Part shown: piece after piece, positions 43,072-51,570 of the stretch | Position numbering within the stretch: the first letter of the stretch is position 1 | How the letters are laid out: each line of letters opens with the position of its first letter | NCBI GenBank assembly: GCA_050699635.1 | Contig: JBOHFK010000008.1 | Span: forward strand, 1-64,000 | DNA length: 64,000 nt | From: GCA-003244245 sp050699635 | GTDB taxonomy: Bacteria; Actinomycetota; Actinomycetes; Mycobacteriales; Pseudonocardiaceae | Direction: 5' to 3' | Made by a program: the position numbers and the translations under genes | Notes under the pieces: model-generated | The model's database searches: none | Told to the model about the DNA's origin: nothing | Seen by the model: only the letters and a program-made list of their open reading frames with translations

Positions 43072-44046
43072 ATGACCGCCGCGCAGATTACCGTGGAACC
43101 AGAGACTATCCTCGAGGCCGACCTTGACGCGCAGAGCCCGGCAGCGGACTTGGTCCGAGTTTACCTCAACGGTATCGGACGCACCGCTCTGCTCAGCGCG
43201 CAGCAGGAGGTCGAGCTCGCGAAGCGGATCGAGGCTGGCGTGTTCGCCCGTCATATCCTGGATACCGCGCCGCGGCTGTCACCCAGCCGGCGGGCTGATC
43301 TGGCCCGGCTGGTCCGGGACGGTCACCGGGCGAAGGACCACCTGCTGGAAGCGAACCTCCGGCTGGTGGTGTCGCTGGCCAAGCGCTACACCGGCCGCGG
43401 AATGCCCCTGCTGGATCTGATCCAGGAGGGCAACCTCGGCCTGATCCGCGCGGTCGAGAAGTTCGACTACACCAAGGGCTTCAAGTTCTCCACTTATGCG
43501 ACCTGGTGGATCCGGCAGGCCATCACCCGTGGCATGGCCGACCAGGGACGCACTATTCGACTGCCAGTGCACCTGGTCGAGCAGGTGAACAAGCTGGCCC
43601 GGGTCAAACGCGATCTGCATCAGCAACTGGGCCGGGAGGCCACCCACCAGGAAATGGCCGAAGAGTCCGGAATCCCCCTGGAGAAGGTGGCGGACCTGCT
43701 GGACTATTCGCGGGATCCGGTCAGCCTGGACATGCCGGTCGGCGCCGAGGAGGAGGCACCGCTGGGTGACTTCATCGAGGATGCCGAGGCTACCGACGCG
43801 GAGTCCGCGGTGATCTCTGGGTTGCTCCAAGACGACCTGCGACGAGTGCTGGCGACTCTCGAAGACCGGGAACAGAGGGTCATCCGGCTGCGCTACGGCC
43901 TCGACGATGGCCAGCCGCACACGCTGGACCAGATCGGTAAGCATTTCGGGCTCTCCCGCGAGCGGGTGCGTCAAATCGAACGCGAGGTCATGGCAAAGCT
44001 CCGTCATGGGGATCGTGCGGAACGACTCCGGGCATACGCCAGCTGA
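43072..44046 (+). CDS. sigB: RNA polymerase sigma factor, SigB-type (group 2 sigma-70)
   Basis: A 324-aa sigma factor, the same length as mycobacterial SigB. Region 1.2 (DLVRVYLNGIGRTALLSAQQ), region 2 with DLIQEGNLGLIRAVEKFDY and KFSTYATWWIRQAI, region 3 (GREATHQEMAEESGI) and region 4 with HFGLSRERVRQIEREVMAKL are all intact. Without the long N-terminal region of the primary sigma, it is the non-essential stationary-phase/stress paralogue. ATG 43072 follows AGGAAAGGAACCTG. It lies near ideR and the DUF3039/DUF3099 pair, as in mycobacteria. Confidence 0.92.
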   Translation: MTAAQITVEPETILEADLDAQSPAADLVRVYLNGIGRTALLSAQQEVELAKRIEAGVFARHILDTAPRLSPSRRADLARLVRDGHRAKDHLLEANLRLVVSLAKRYTGRGMPLLDLIQEGNLGLIRAVEKFDYTKGFKFSTYATWWIRQAITRGMADQGRTIRLPVHLVEQVNKLARVKRDLHQQLGREATHQEMAEESGIPLEKVADLLDYSRDPVSLDMPVGAEEEAPLGDFIEDAEATDAESAVISGLLQDDLRRVLATLEDREQRVIRLRYGLDDGQPHTLDQIGKHFGLSRERVRQIEREVMAKLRHGDRAERLRAYAS

Positions 44047-44190
44047 CCAGCGCTTGGCTGCACTGCGTCACCGCTCGAATGGCAGCATTGACGCCGTCAC
44101 GCTGGACCGGCACTGTCACTTTCACGACGTGACACTTTTCAAGACGTGATAAAGACCACGCGACGTCAGGCACAGGCGGTCGCGCGCCGC

Positions 44191-44223
44191 GGAAGGTCGG
44201 GCTCGTCGGGGGTCCGGCCTTCC
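44191..44223. terminator. Probable bidirectional terminator hairpin
   Basis: A 10-bp stem (44191-44200 with 44214-44223, one G-T/C mismatch position) around a 13-nt loop lies between the convergent sigB and mycothiol-isomerase genes. Confidence 0.45.
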
Positions 44224-44266
44224 CACGTCCTGTGAAGGGGCAAACGCTGGCCAGGAACCAAGCGGA

Positions 44267-45016
44267 TCATGCATATGTCCGCACAAGGGCCAGGACCTGC
44301 TCCCCGTCTGGGCCACTGACTGCCAGGTCGGTATCAGCCGGATCGAGCCGCCGTGCAGCGACCAGACAGAATTCCACACCCGAGCCGCGAACAATCGTGA
44401 GCGGATCGCCGTCGGTACCCCACGACCATGTCACCCCGCTGGGTCCGCTCACTTCAACGGCGACCGGTCCGTGCAGCACCGCACCGGCCCGCGCAAAGGC
44501 GTACGGAAGCGTACGCCAAGCCAGACGAGCGACATGCCACAACCGATCACTCGGGACGAGCGCGACGCCAACAGCGGCGCCAATGTCTGCGGTGTGAATC
44601 CACATCTCTGACAGCCGGGTAGTGGCGAGGGTTCGAGCCGACAGCTCACCGACCACCCACGGTAGGCGCCGACCTGGTTCGGACTCGGCCAAAAACCGCC
44701 GCTGCGCCGCCGCAGCGTCCCGCCACCGCTGAAGTAGTTGCGCTGCACCAGCGCCACGCTCGGCCACGACCGCCCGCTCGGCACCCTCGTCCACCGTGCG
44801 GGCTCCAGCGGGCATGAACCGGCCGAGCCGCTGGGCGAACGAAGAATCGCCAGCGGCTGCGGCCAGTTCGGTGGTCTGCGCCAAGTGGAGCACCACGTCG
44901 GCCACCGACCAGCCAGAACATCGGGACGGCTTGACCCAATCGGCATCCTCGAGGCCGCCCAGCAGATCGTCAAGTTCGGCCTGCTGATCATCAAGAGCAG
45001 CAATGATAGCCTCCAC
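44267..45016 (-). CDS. Mycothiol-dependent maleylpyruvate isomerase-type protein (DinB superfamily)
   Basis: A 249-aa actinobacterial protein of the TIGR03083 type. The N-terminal helical bundle has DLLGGLEDADWVKPSRCSGW followed by SVADVVLHLAQTTELAAAA, the family start with a conserved His; LSEMWIHTADIGAAVGV supplies another. The group uses mycothiol or a metal for isomerase or transferase reactions; the substrate is unknown. GTG 45016 was chosen as the start at family length; the frame is open for 68 more codons. Confidence 0.82.
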   Translation of the reverse strand: MEAIIAALDDQQAELDDLLGGLEDADWVKPSRCSGWSVADVVLHLAQTTELAAAAGDSSFAQRLGRFMPAGARTVDEGAERAVVAERGAGAAQLLQRWRDAAAAQRRFLAESEPGRRLPWVVGELSARTLATTRLSEMWIHTADIGAAVGVALVPSDRLWHVARLAWRTLPYAFARAGAVLHGPVAVEVSGPSGVTWSWGTDGDPLTIVRGSGVEFCLVAARRLDPADTDLAVSGPDGEQVLALVRTYA

Positions 45017-45056
45017 AGCGGTGGACTCTAGCCGTGGTTGACTCGAGTACCCAGGA

Positions 45057-45635
45057 TCATCTCGACACGTGAGCTGCCAGCTGGAGTGGGCCGGACAGCC
45101 AACTCTGAATCTCATGGCGGCTCCGGAGTCGCACCACAACTGGGCCGTCCGGGGCCGCGAGCACGTCGCGCATCCGCTGCTGGGTGCGCAGGTGGGACGA
45201 CCACGACCACCGCAGGACATGGTCGCGATCGGTGAACAGTGTCCACAACGGCGGCTCGATGTTTCCGTTCCACAGCTGGACGCGACGCAGCTGCCGGGTG
45301 AGTGTTCTGGGCACGAGCTGGCACATCACCCGCCATCGCGGCAGGTCCAGCCACACCACGAGATCAGCCCGGGCAAGGAGCAGGGGGCGCACTCCGGAGT
45401 GTTGCCATTCGGTCACCCACTCATTCGTGGCCGCGAACGCGGTGACGTCGGCTGTGAACTCCGGCCGCGGCACCCAGTGCGGGCCGTGGCGCAACGCGTC
45501 GAGCTCGTAGTACGGCACCGACAGCGCCACTGAGAGGACCCGCGACAGTGTGCTCTTGCCTGACCCGCTGACGCCTGCGACGAGCACCCGCCGGGGCCGG
45601 TGCGGCAGCGGATCACCCCAGCCGAGCGGCTCCAC
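45057..45635 (-). CDS. P-loop kinase-like protein (adenylate kinase/topology-modulation type)
   Basis: A 192-aa P-loop NTPase with VLVAGVSGSGKSTLSRVLSV near residue 17, followed by YYELDALRHGPHWVPRPEFT and VVWLDLPRWRVM, the pattern of the FlaR/adenylate-kinase-related family. It probably phosphorylates a small nucleotide-like compound, identity unknown. GTG 45635 gives a start just before the P-loop; longer frames run to 45845 with no similarity. It lies 40 bp upstream of the mycothiol-dependent isomerase gene and may be cotranscribed. Confidence 0.8.
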   Translation of the reverse strand: MEPLGWGDPLPHRPRRVLVAGVSGSGKSTLSRVLSVALSVPYYELDALRHGPHWVPRPEFTADVTAFAATNEWVTEWQHSGVRPLLLARADLVVWLDLPRWRVMCQLVPRTLTRQLRRVQLWNGNIEPPLWTLFTDRDHVLRWSWSSHLRTQQRMRDVLAAPDGPVVVRLRSRHEIQSWLSGPLQLAAHVSR

Positions 45636-45717
45636 CAAACCAGTCTCCCCACCTAGCGGGGGCAGCGACAAGGATGACCCTCTTGACCAGCCACATGGAT
45701 GCTTGTCGTCGTCGTGG

Positions 45718-46890
45718 TCAGAGCCGGGGATCCTCGGGGTCCAGATCGTGCAACGGATAGACCGCGCGCCGGGTTTCTTGGATTGCGCAATCCAGCGCGG
45801 TGTCGCCGAGACCATCCCATTGCGTCCAACGAGGCTCGGCGCCATCGGTCATCGACGTCGGCAGCGGCGTGCCGTACGCCACGGTGGCGGCATAGGTGGT
45901 CCAGCCCGCAGGCACAGCCGCGTGCGGGTCCAGCTCGCGACCGAGCACGGTGGCCAGCAGATGCGCCCATGACCGCGGGACCACGCGGAATAAGGAGTAC
46001 CCGCCACCGCCCAGGGCCAGCCAGCGGCCGCCGGCGGTGCTGTCAGCGAGGTCGGACAACGCGCGGTGCGCAGCTCGCTGACCGTCCACCGACAGCGCGA
46101 GGTTCGCGAGCGGATCCTCCAGATGGGTGTCCGCGCCGTGCTGGGTCACCAAGACCTCCGGCCGGAACGCGCGCAGCAGCGCTGGCACGATCGCATGGAA
46201 AGCTCGTAACCACCCCTCATCGCCGGTGCCGGGGGGAAGCGGCACATTGACTGCTGAGCCCTCGGCACCAGGACCGCCGATGTCGGCTGAGTTGCCGGTG
46301 CCAGGAAAAAGCGTCGCCGGATGCTGGTGCAGCGAGATGGTGAGCACCCGAGGGTCATCGGCGAAGGCCTCCTGCACACCATCGCCGTGGTGCACATCGA
46401 TGTCGACGTAGGCAACCCGGGACACGCCACCGTCGAGCAACCGGCGGATCGCCAGAGCGCAGTCGTTGTAGATGCAGAAACCCGAGGCGTAGTCACGCAT
46501 GGCATGGTGCAACCCGCCGGCGATGTTCACTGCCCGCGCCGCGTGACCGGTGAGGATCTCGTCGGCAGCGCGCAGCGAGCCACCGGCGACCAGCGCCGAG
46601 GCCTCGTGCATACGGTGGAAAACGGGATTGTCCGGGGTGCCCAGTCCGTGCCCGGCCCGCCCGCGAGGCGCCTGCTTCACCGCGGCGACGTAGTCGTTGG
46701 AATGAACCGTGCATAGTTCCTCGTCAGTGGCCTGCACCGGCACCAGCGGCTGCACACCATCCAGGACGCCCAGTGAACGAGCCAAGCGCATGGTGAGGTC
46801 GAGCCGGATCGGGTTCAGCGGATGCCGCCCACCGAGGTCGTAACCGAGGAGGGCCTCGTCCCAGACGACCACCGCGCGGGAGGAGCTCAT
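45718..46890 (-). CDS. acuC: AcuC-type histone deacetylase-like amidohydrolase
   Basis: A 390-aa zinc-dependent deacetylase, in bacteria removing acetyl groups from acetyl-CoA synthetase lysines. Seen: HPLNPIRLDLTMRLARSLGV, the His-His pair in NIAGGLHHAMRDYASGF, zinc ligands in VAYVDIDVHHGDGVQEAF, TISLHQHPATLFPGTG and VLVTQHGADTHLEDPLAN (Asp), and the loop ALGGGGYS. ATG 46890 begins MSSSRAVVVWDEALL, the family start; GGAG precedes it. Follows the sulfurtransferase gene in the same direction, with 64 bp between. Confidence 0.92.
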   Translation of the reverse strand: MSSSRAVVVWDEALLGYDLGGRHPLNPIRLDLTMRLARSLGVLDGVQPLVPVQATDEELCTVHSNDYVAAVKQAPRGRAGHGLGTPDNPVFHRMHEASALVAGGSLRAADEILTGHAARAVNIAGGLHHAMRDYASGFCIYNDCALAIRRLLDGGVSRVAYVDIDVHHGDGVQEAFADDPRVLTISLHQHPATLFPGTGNSADIGGPGAEGSAVNVPLPPGTGDEGWLRAFHAIVPALLRAFRPEVLVTQHGADTHLEDPLANLALSVDGQRAAHRALSDLADSTAGGRWLALGGGGYSLFRVVPRSWAHLLATVLGRELDPHAAVPAGWTTYAATVAYGTPLPTSMTDGAEPRWTQWDGLGDTALDCAIQETRRAVYPLHDLDPEDPRL

Positions 46891-46954
46891 GCCCCGGCAC
46901 GCTACCGGTCGCCGGGGACTCCGATCGACGGATGGCGGGATCGACGGATGGCGG

Positions 46955-47803
46955 TTACCCGGGGTCCGGGCCGGTGGCCACCGGACGGTCCGGGTCGGTG
47001 CACCAGTGTGACCACGATCCGGCGTACAGCGCCGCCGCATGCTGGGGAGTCGTGACCCCGGCGAGTTCGAGTCCGAGAACCAGGGCACAAGCATTGATCC
47101 CGGAACCGCAGTATGCGCCGACGTCCGCACCACCGACTCCCCACCGCCCCGCGAGCTCGCGCAACCGGCCCGGCGGTAGCCAGCGCCCCTGCGCGTCGGT
47201 CAGCTCGCTGAACGGGGCGTTGGTCGACCCGGGAATATGGCCGGCGCGTGGATCCACCGACTCGGTCTCTCCTCGGTAGCGGGGCCCTGCCCTGGCGTCG
47301 AGCAGCACCCCGTTGCGGGCCAAGGCCGCAGCCTGCGCGGCGTCGAGCACCGGCATCCCACCGGGCCGTACCGTAAATGTTCCAGCCTGCGGGTGGGGCA
47401 CCTCGGCGATCACCGGTAGTCCGGCCGCTCGCCACCCCGCGATGCCTCCGTCGAGCACCGCGACCGCAGGGTGCCCTGCCCAGCGCAGCAGCCACCACAG
47501 TCGTGCCGCCACCGACCCGTCCGCCGCGTCGTAGACGACAACCGGGGTCGTCGCGCCGACCCCAGCGGCACGCAATGCGACCTCCAGTGCCGCGGAGTAC
47601 GGCAGGGGATGCCGACCGCCCGGTCCCGCCGGCGCCGCCAGATCGGCGTCCATGTCGAAGAAGACCGCGCCTGGCAGGTGGCCAGCTCGGTAGTCGACGT
47701 GCCCGGGTGGCCCGGTAAGAGACCATCGGACGTCCGCCACGGTCGGCGGCTCGAGGCCATTCAGCTGGGTGGCCAGCTCCTGAGGTGTCATCACCGGGTG
47801 CAT
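46955..47803 (-). CDS. Rhodanese-type sulfurtransferase (two-domain)
   Basis: A 282-aa sulfurtransferase of the thiosulfate/3-mercaptopyruvate type. The inactive N-terminal domain carries DVRWSLTGPPGHVDYRAGHL and the VVVYDAADGSVAARLWWLLR segment; the C-terminal domain has LLDARAGPRYRGETE and the active-site loop YCGSGINACAL with the persulfide-forming Cys. ATG 47803 (MHPVMTPQEL) is the likeliest start; Met at 47791 is an alternative. It diverges from ideR with 82 bp between. Confidence 0.92.
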   Translation of the reverse strand: MHPVMTPQELATQLNGLEPPTVADVRWSLTGPPGHVDYRAGHLPGAVFFDMDADLAAPAGPGGRHPLPYSAALEVALRAAGVGATTPVVVYDAADGSVAARLWWLLRWAGHPAVAVLDGGIAGWRAAGLPVIAEVPHPQAGTFTVRPGGMPVLDAAQAAALARNGVLLDARAGPRYRGETESVDPRAGHIPGSTNAPFSELTDAQGRWLPPGRLRELAGRWGVGGADVGAYCGSGINACALVLGLELAGVTTPQHAAALYAGSWSHWCTDPDRPVATGPDPG

Positions 47804-47885
47804 GCCAAAATCCTGCCGCCTTGACACGTAGACTCCGCAGCGCCCCAGTCGGCCTCTACCATAGATGCAACCGAGGGAGACTGGT

Positions 47886-48581
47886 GTGAACGAGCTCATC
47901 GACACCACTGAGATGTACCTCCGCACCATCTTCGAGCTTGAGGAGGAAGGTGTGGTCCCGCTGCGGGCGCGGATCGCCGAGCGCCTTGCCCAAAGCGGCC
48001 CCACCGTCAGCCAGACCGTTGCCCGCATGGAGCGCGACGGTCTGCTGAACGTGGCCGATGACCGGCATCTCGAGCTAACCCCAGCGGGCCGCAGCCGGGC
48101 CATCTCTGTGATGCGCAAGCATCGGCTGGCTGAGCGTCTGCTGGTCGATGTCATCGGGCTGGAGTGGGAGCAGGTGCACACGGAGGCCTGCCGCTGGGAG
48201 CACGTAATGAGCGAGGCGGTGGAACGCAAGCTGGTCGCTTTGCTGGGCAACCCCACTACCTCTCCATACGGCAACCCGATACCCGGGCTGGATGAGCTCG
48301 GCGTCGGAGAGCCCGCTGCCCCGATCGAACCCGATCTGGTGCGGCTGGACGAGGTGGCCCGTCGCGGCGGTGGCACCGTGGAGGTGCGCCGCATCGCCGA
48401 ACACGTGCAGCTAGACCCCGCCCTGATGGCAGACCTGCACAAAGTCGATGCAGTGCCTGGCAATGTGGTGGAGGTCGCTGCCCAGGCCCGGACAAGCCAC
48501 CCCGTGGTGCTCTCCGGCCGGGGGTCCACGGTCAGGGTGGCCGGTGCCCTCGCACACGCAGTCATGGGCCGTCGGCGGTGA
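47886..48581 (+). CDS. ideR: Iron-dependent repressor IdeR (DtxR family)
   Basis: A 231-aa iron-activated repressor controlling siderophore and iron-storage genes. The winged helix is VPLRARIAERLAQSGPTVSQ followed by TVARMERDGLL. Counting from GTG 47886, every metal ligand known for DtxR is at its exact number: site 1 H79, E83, H98 and site 2 M10, C102, E105, H106. A C-terminal SH3-like domain (NVVEVAAQARTSHPVVLSG) completes it. GAGGGAGA lies upstream of the GTG. This numbering match strongly supports the start. Confidence 0.95.
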   Translation: MNELIDTTEMYLRTIFELEEEGVVPLRARIAERLAQSGPTVSQTVARMERDGLLNVADDRHLELTPAGRSRAISVMRKHRLAERLLVDVIGLEWEQVHTEACRWEHVMSEAVERKLVALLGNPTTSPYGNPIPGLDELGVGEPAAPIEPDLVRLDEVARRGGGTVEVRRIAEHVQLDPALMADLHKVDAVPGNVVEVAAQARTSHPVVLSGRGSTVRVAGALAHAVMGRRR

Positions 48582-48641
48582 CTGGATTGTCTTCGTGACC
48601 CGGATTGTCTTCGTGACCGGATTGTCCTCGTGACTGGATCT
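48578..48641 (+). repeat. 17-18 bp tandem repeats between ideR and galE
   Basis: Units begin at 48578, 48595, 48613 and 48630 (GTGACYGGATTGTCYTC type, the second with an extra C, the last truncated). The first unit overlaps the ideR stop and each unit begins with GTG, one of which (48630) is a possible galE start. No clear ribosome site is visible, so the repeats form the whole ideR-galE junction. Confidence 0.85.
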
Positions 48642-48647
48642 AACCGG

Positions 48648-49613
48648 ATGCGGCTGCTGGTCACCGGGGGTGCTGGCTATGTCGGCAGCGTCTGCGCCGC
48701 GCGGCTGATCGAGGTCGGCCACGAGGTTGTGGTCCTGGACGACCTGTCTACTGGGCACCGGGACGCGGTGCCGCCCGGCTGCCGTTTCGTTCATGGCTCG
48801 GTGGAGGACGCGAACGCGATCCTGGGCGAGGGTTTTGACGGAGTGCTGCATTTTGCGGCTCGCTCGTTGGTCGGAGAGTCCATGGCGCAGCCGCAGCGCT
48901 ACTGGCTGGGCAACGTGGTGGCCACGGTGCGGCTGCTTGAGGCGATACGTGAACACGGCACTCCCCGGCTGGTCTTCTCCTCCACCGCGGCCACCTACGG
49001 GGAACCCGAGTCGGTGCCGATCACAGAGGACACGGCCACCCGGCCAACCAACCCCTACGGTGCAACCAAGCTCGCGATCGACCATGCCATCAGCTCCTAT
49101 GCCACCGCGCACGGCATCGCAGCCGTGAGCCTGCGCTATTTCAACGTCGCGGGCGCCTACGGCCGCTACGGTGAGCGGCACACGGTGGAAACCCATCTCA
49201 TCCCGCTGATCCTGCAGGTCGCCCACGGCCACCGAGAGAAGATCATGGTGTTCGGGCAGGATTGGCCCACCGCGGACGGCACCTGCATCCGCGACTACAT
49301 CCACGTGGTGGATCTCGCCGACGCCCATGAGCGGGCCCTCGAGCAGGCCGTACCGGGCAAGCACCGGATCTACAACCTGGGCAATGGAACCGGCTTCTCG
49401 GTACAGCAGGTGCTGCACATCTGCCGACAGGTCACGGGACACCCGATTCCAGCGCAGCCCGCAGCTCGGCGGGCCGGCGACCCGGCGGTCCTGATCGCCT
49501 CCAGCGATCGAGCGCACGACGAGCTGGGATGGAAGCCAGAGCGCTCCGACCTCGCCACGATCGTCGCAGATGCCTGGCGCTTCGCCCGCGACTCGCCGCG
49601 CGACGCCCACTGA
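48648..49613 (+). CDS. galE: UDP-glucose 4-epimerase
   Basis: A 321-aa extended SDR enzyme converting UDP-glucose and UDP-galactose, used for cell-wall arabinogalactan and exopolysaccharide. NAD motif LLVTGGAGYVGS (residues 3-14), catalytic Ser in VFSSTAATYG, and Tyr-Lys pair in NPYGATKLAID; the family C-terminal block SDRAHDELGWKPER is present. ATG 48648 (MRLLVTGG) is preferred over GTG 48630. It follows ideR on the same strand across a tandem repeat. Confidence 0.93.
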   Translation: MRLLVTGGAGYVGSVCAARLIEVGHEVVVLDDLSTGHRDAVPPGCRFVHGSVEDANAILGEGFDGVLHFAARSLVGESMAQPQRYWLGNVVATVRLLEAIREHGTPRLVFSSTAATYGEPESVPITEDTATRPTNPYGATKLAIDHAISSYATAHGIAAVSLRYFNVAGAYGRYGERHTVETHLIPLILQVAHGHREKIMVFGQDWPTADGTCIRDYIHVVDLADAHERALEQAVPGKHRIYNLGNGTGFSVQQVLHICRQVTGHPIPAQPAARRAGDPAVLIASSDRAHDELGWKPERSDLATIVADAWRFARDSPRDAH

Positions 49614-49634
49614 CGGCGCCGTCGCCGGCGACGG

Positions 49635-50678
49635 TCACCGCCTCCGCCGCGATCGTCGCTTGGCGGATCTAGGGGTAGGTCGTCGAAGAGCTGCTGCGGC
49701 ATCTCTCGCGATACCACGCAGCAGCTCCGGCGGCAGCCCTCCATCCAGCGCGGCACGCAGCAGCCCGGACAACGAATGCTGCGGGCAGGCATGTAGAGCG
49801 GCCTCCAATGCCACACTCGCGATGCCACCGTCCCCGCGGAGGTACGCGGTGAACGCCAGTAATGCCGCAGGCTCGGCTCGCTCCGGTGCAGGGGTCGCGC
49901 GCACGAGGGCCAGCCATAGCCGCTCGGCACCGGCGGCGCCGGCACCCGTACACCAGGGCAGGCAGGCGTCCCGGACCCGGTGGTCACACAGCGCGGAGGC
50001 CACCTCGGCGACGATGCTGTCACTCAGCACGAGATCACCGGCCGATGACGCTCGATGCAGTTGCCTCAACTGGGCAAGCCGCTGATCCACGAGCCCGGCG
50101 CTCATCGGGTGCTCATCGTCGGCGGCGTCCAGGAGCGCCGCGCGACGCTGCAACGCCACGGGGTCCTCCGCCGCCAAGAGCTCAGCCATCTCCTCCCGGC
50201 TACGAAAGGTCACCGCACCAGCCGCGACCGTCGCGGCCGCCAGCGGGCTCGTCGCAGGATCGGCGACGGTGCCAGCGCACAGGGGATCGTCGTAACAGCG
50301 CCACGGCGCCCCAGCTGCCGTCTCCGTCGTCCACGCAGCGTGCACCACACGAAGCCCCGCGCCGGACAGCAGGTCGTCGAGAGCATCCACCAATGCGCGG
50401 TGCGGGGGGTCGCCATCCGGGGTGGTCTCACCCCCGATCACCACCAACGCGACACCAGTGGGCCGCTGCCTGGCGATCGGCTTAACCAACTGCTCGGCCA
50501 GTCGCCGCGCCTGGTCGACTGTGACCAGATCGGCACGCAACGTCAACCCGAGGTTTTTGCCGTGCAAGGCCATGAGGACCACGGAGTGGTGCGGATGGAA
50601 TCCGAGCAGATGGGGTACAGCGGCGATCAGCTCGGACGGGTCAGATAGCCGGATTCGCCCGGCGGTAGGTGCGCTCAT
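49635..50678 (-). CDS. DUF4192 family protein
   Basis: A 347-aa actinobacterial protein: RLSDPSELIAAVPHLLGFHP then HSVVLMALHG is the family opening, and RALVDALDDLLSGAGLRVVH, GAPWRCYDDPLC and GTVADPATSPLAAA are further conserved pieces. Function unknown. It ends in a strongly basic tail rich in Arg and Lys. ATG 50678 starts at the conserved region; the frame is open 14 codons further. Converges on galE; a GC-rich palindrome (CCGTCGCCGGCGACGG) lies between them near 49619-49634 and may be a weak terminator. Confidence 0.87.
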   Translation of the reverse strand: MSAPTAGRIRLSDPSELIAAVPHLLGFHPHHSVVLMALHGKNLGLTLRADLVTVDQARRLAEQLVKPIARQRPTGVALVVIGGETTPDGDPPHRALVDALDDLLSGAGLRVVHAAWTTETAAGAPWRCYDDPLCAGTVADPATSPLAAATVAAGAVTFRSREEMAELLAAEDPVALQRRAALLDAADDEHPMSAGLVDQRLAQLRQLHRASSAGDLVLSDSIVAEVASALCDHRVRDACLPWCTGAGAAGAERLWLALVRATPAPERAEPAALLAFTAYLRGDGGIASVALEAALHACPQHSLSGLLRAALDGGLPPELLRGIARDAAAALRRPTPRSAKRRSRRRR

Positions 50679-50807
50679 GGCGTTGAACGGTCCTCCCGCA
50701 GCCCCGCGGGGAGAAGCCACGTGATCACCAGCTGTGGATTGCAGGGGGCGGTGTGGACTACTTAGCCTTCGGGGCAGGCGCGGTGAGCACGATGTCGGAG
50801 CAGATGG

Positions 50808-51446
50808 TTATCCTGCCGCGCCGCAACGCCCGTCGGCTCCCGATGGGATCCCACGCGGCCGCCTGCAGACGTAGGTCACCGCCGGAGGAAGGTTCCACCA
50901 GACCGTGCGCGTGGTGAGCACTTCGTCGAAAACCTCTCCCAGCAGTGCTCGGAATTCACGCGCTCGGGACATCGACAGCGCGTGCACGTAGGCAAAGGTC
51001 GTGAAACAACCTGCGGGTGCCAGCGAGCGCGCCGTCGCCTCCACGATCGTGCGCTGCGCGCCCGGCTCGACAAGTGACCAGGGCAGCCCGCTGATCACGG
51101 CGTCTACTGCCGGTACCTGATGCTCAGCGAACAACCGCTCCAGGTCGACGGCGTCCCCGACCAGCACAGCAACACCCGGGTGCTCGGTGCGCAGGTAGCT
51201 GGCCAGCATCGGGTCGATCTCCACCGCCACCTGCCGTCCACGACCGCCGAGCCGGTATTCGATCGCGGTCGTGACCGATCCGGTGCCCGGCCCGAGCTCG
51301 ACCACGACCGGCTTCCCCACCCGGGGCACCACTGCGGCCAGCCGCGCCGCTAGCTGCGGAGAGCTCGGCGCCACCGCGCCCACTGTCGCGGGACTGCGCA
51401 GCACGGCAGCGAGGAACGCGACAACGTGCGGCGAGAGCAGTGGCAT
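50808..51446 (-). CDS. Class I SAM-dependent methyltransferase (phospholipid N-methyltransferase-like)
   Basis: A 212-aa methyltransferase. VVELGPGTGSVTTAIEYRL is motif I, VAVEIDPMLASYL motif II and DAVISGLPWSLVEPG motif IV; the opening FLAAVLRSPATVGAVAPSSP is that of phosphatidylethanolamine N-methyltransferase and rRNA-dimethylase-like enzymes. The N-terminal amphipathic helix could touch the membrane. Substrate cannot be fixed. ATG 51446 fits the family start. Confidence 0.85.
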   Translation of the reverse strand: MPLLSPHVVAFLAAVLRSPATVGAVAPSSPQLAARLAAVVPRVGKPVVVELGPGTGSVTTAIEYRLGGRGRQVAVEIDPMLASYLRTEHPGVAVLVGDAVDLERLFAEHQVPAVDAVISGLPWSLVEPGAQRTIVEATARSLAPAGCFTTFAYVHALSMSRAREFRALLGEVFDEVLTTRTVWWNLPPAVTYVCRRPRGIPSGADGRCGAAG

Positions 51447-51570
51447 GGTGCCAGATCTTGCCGCCGGGACGTTGGGTTTGTGAAATCGATCTCTGCGACC
51501 TACCAGCTGTATCCGGTCAAGTCGAGCCCCGAATGGGATGATTCTGCCTACACCCGGCGTTACCACTAGT

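Noticed and set aside
49614..49634. Terminator between galE and the DUF4192 gene
   Set aside because: The palindrome CCGTCGCCGGCGACGG has no loop and lies in GC-rich codons; too weak to list as a feature.
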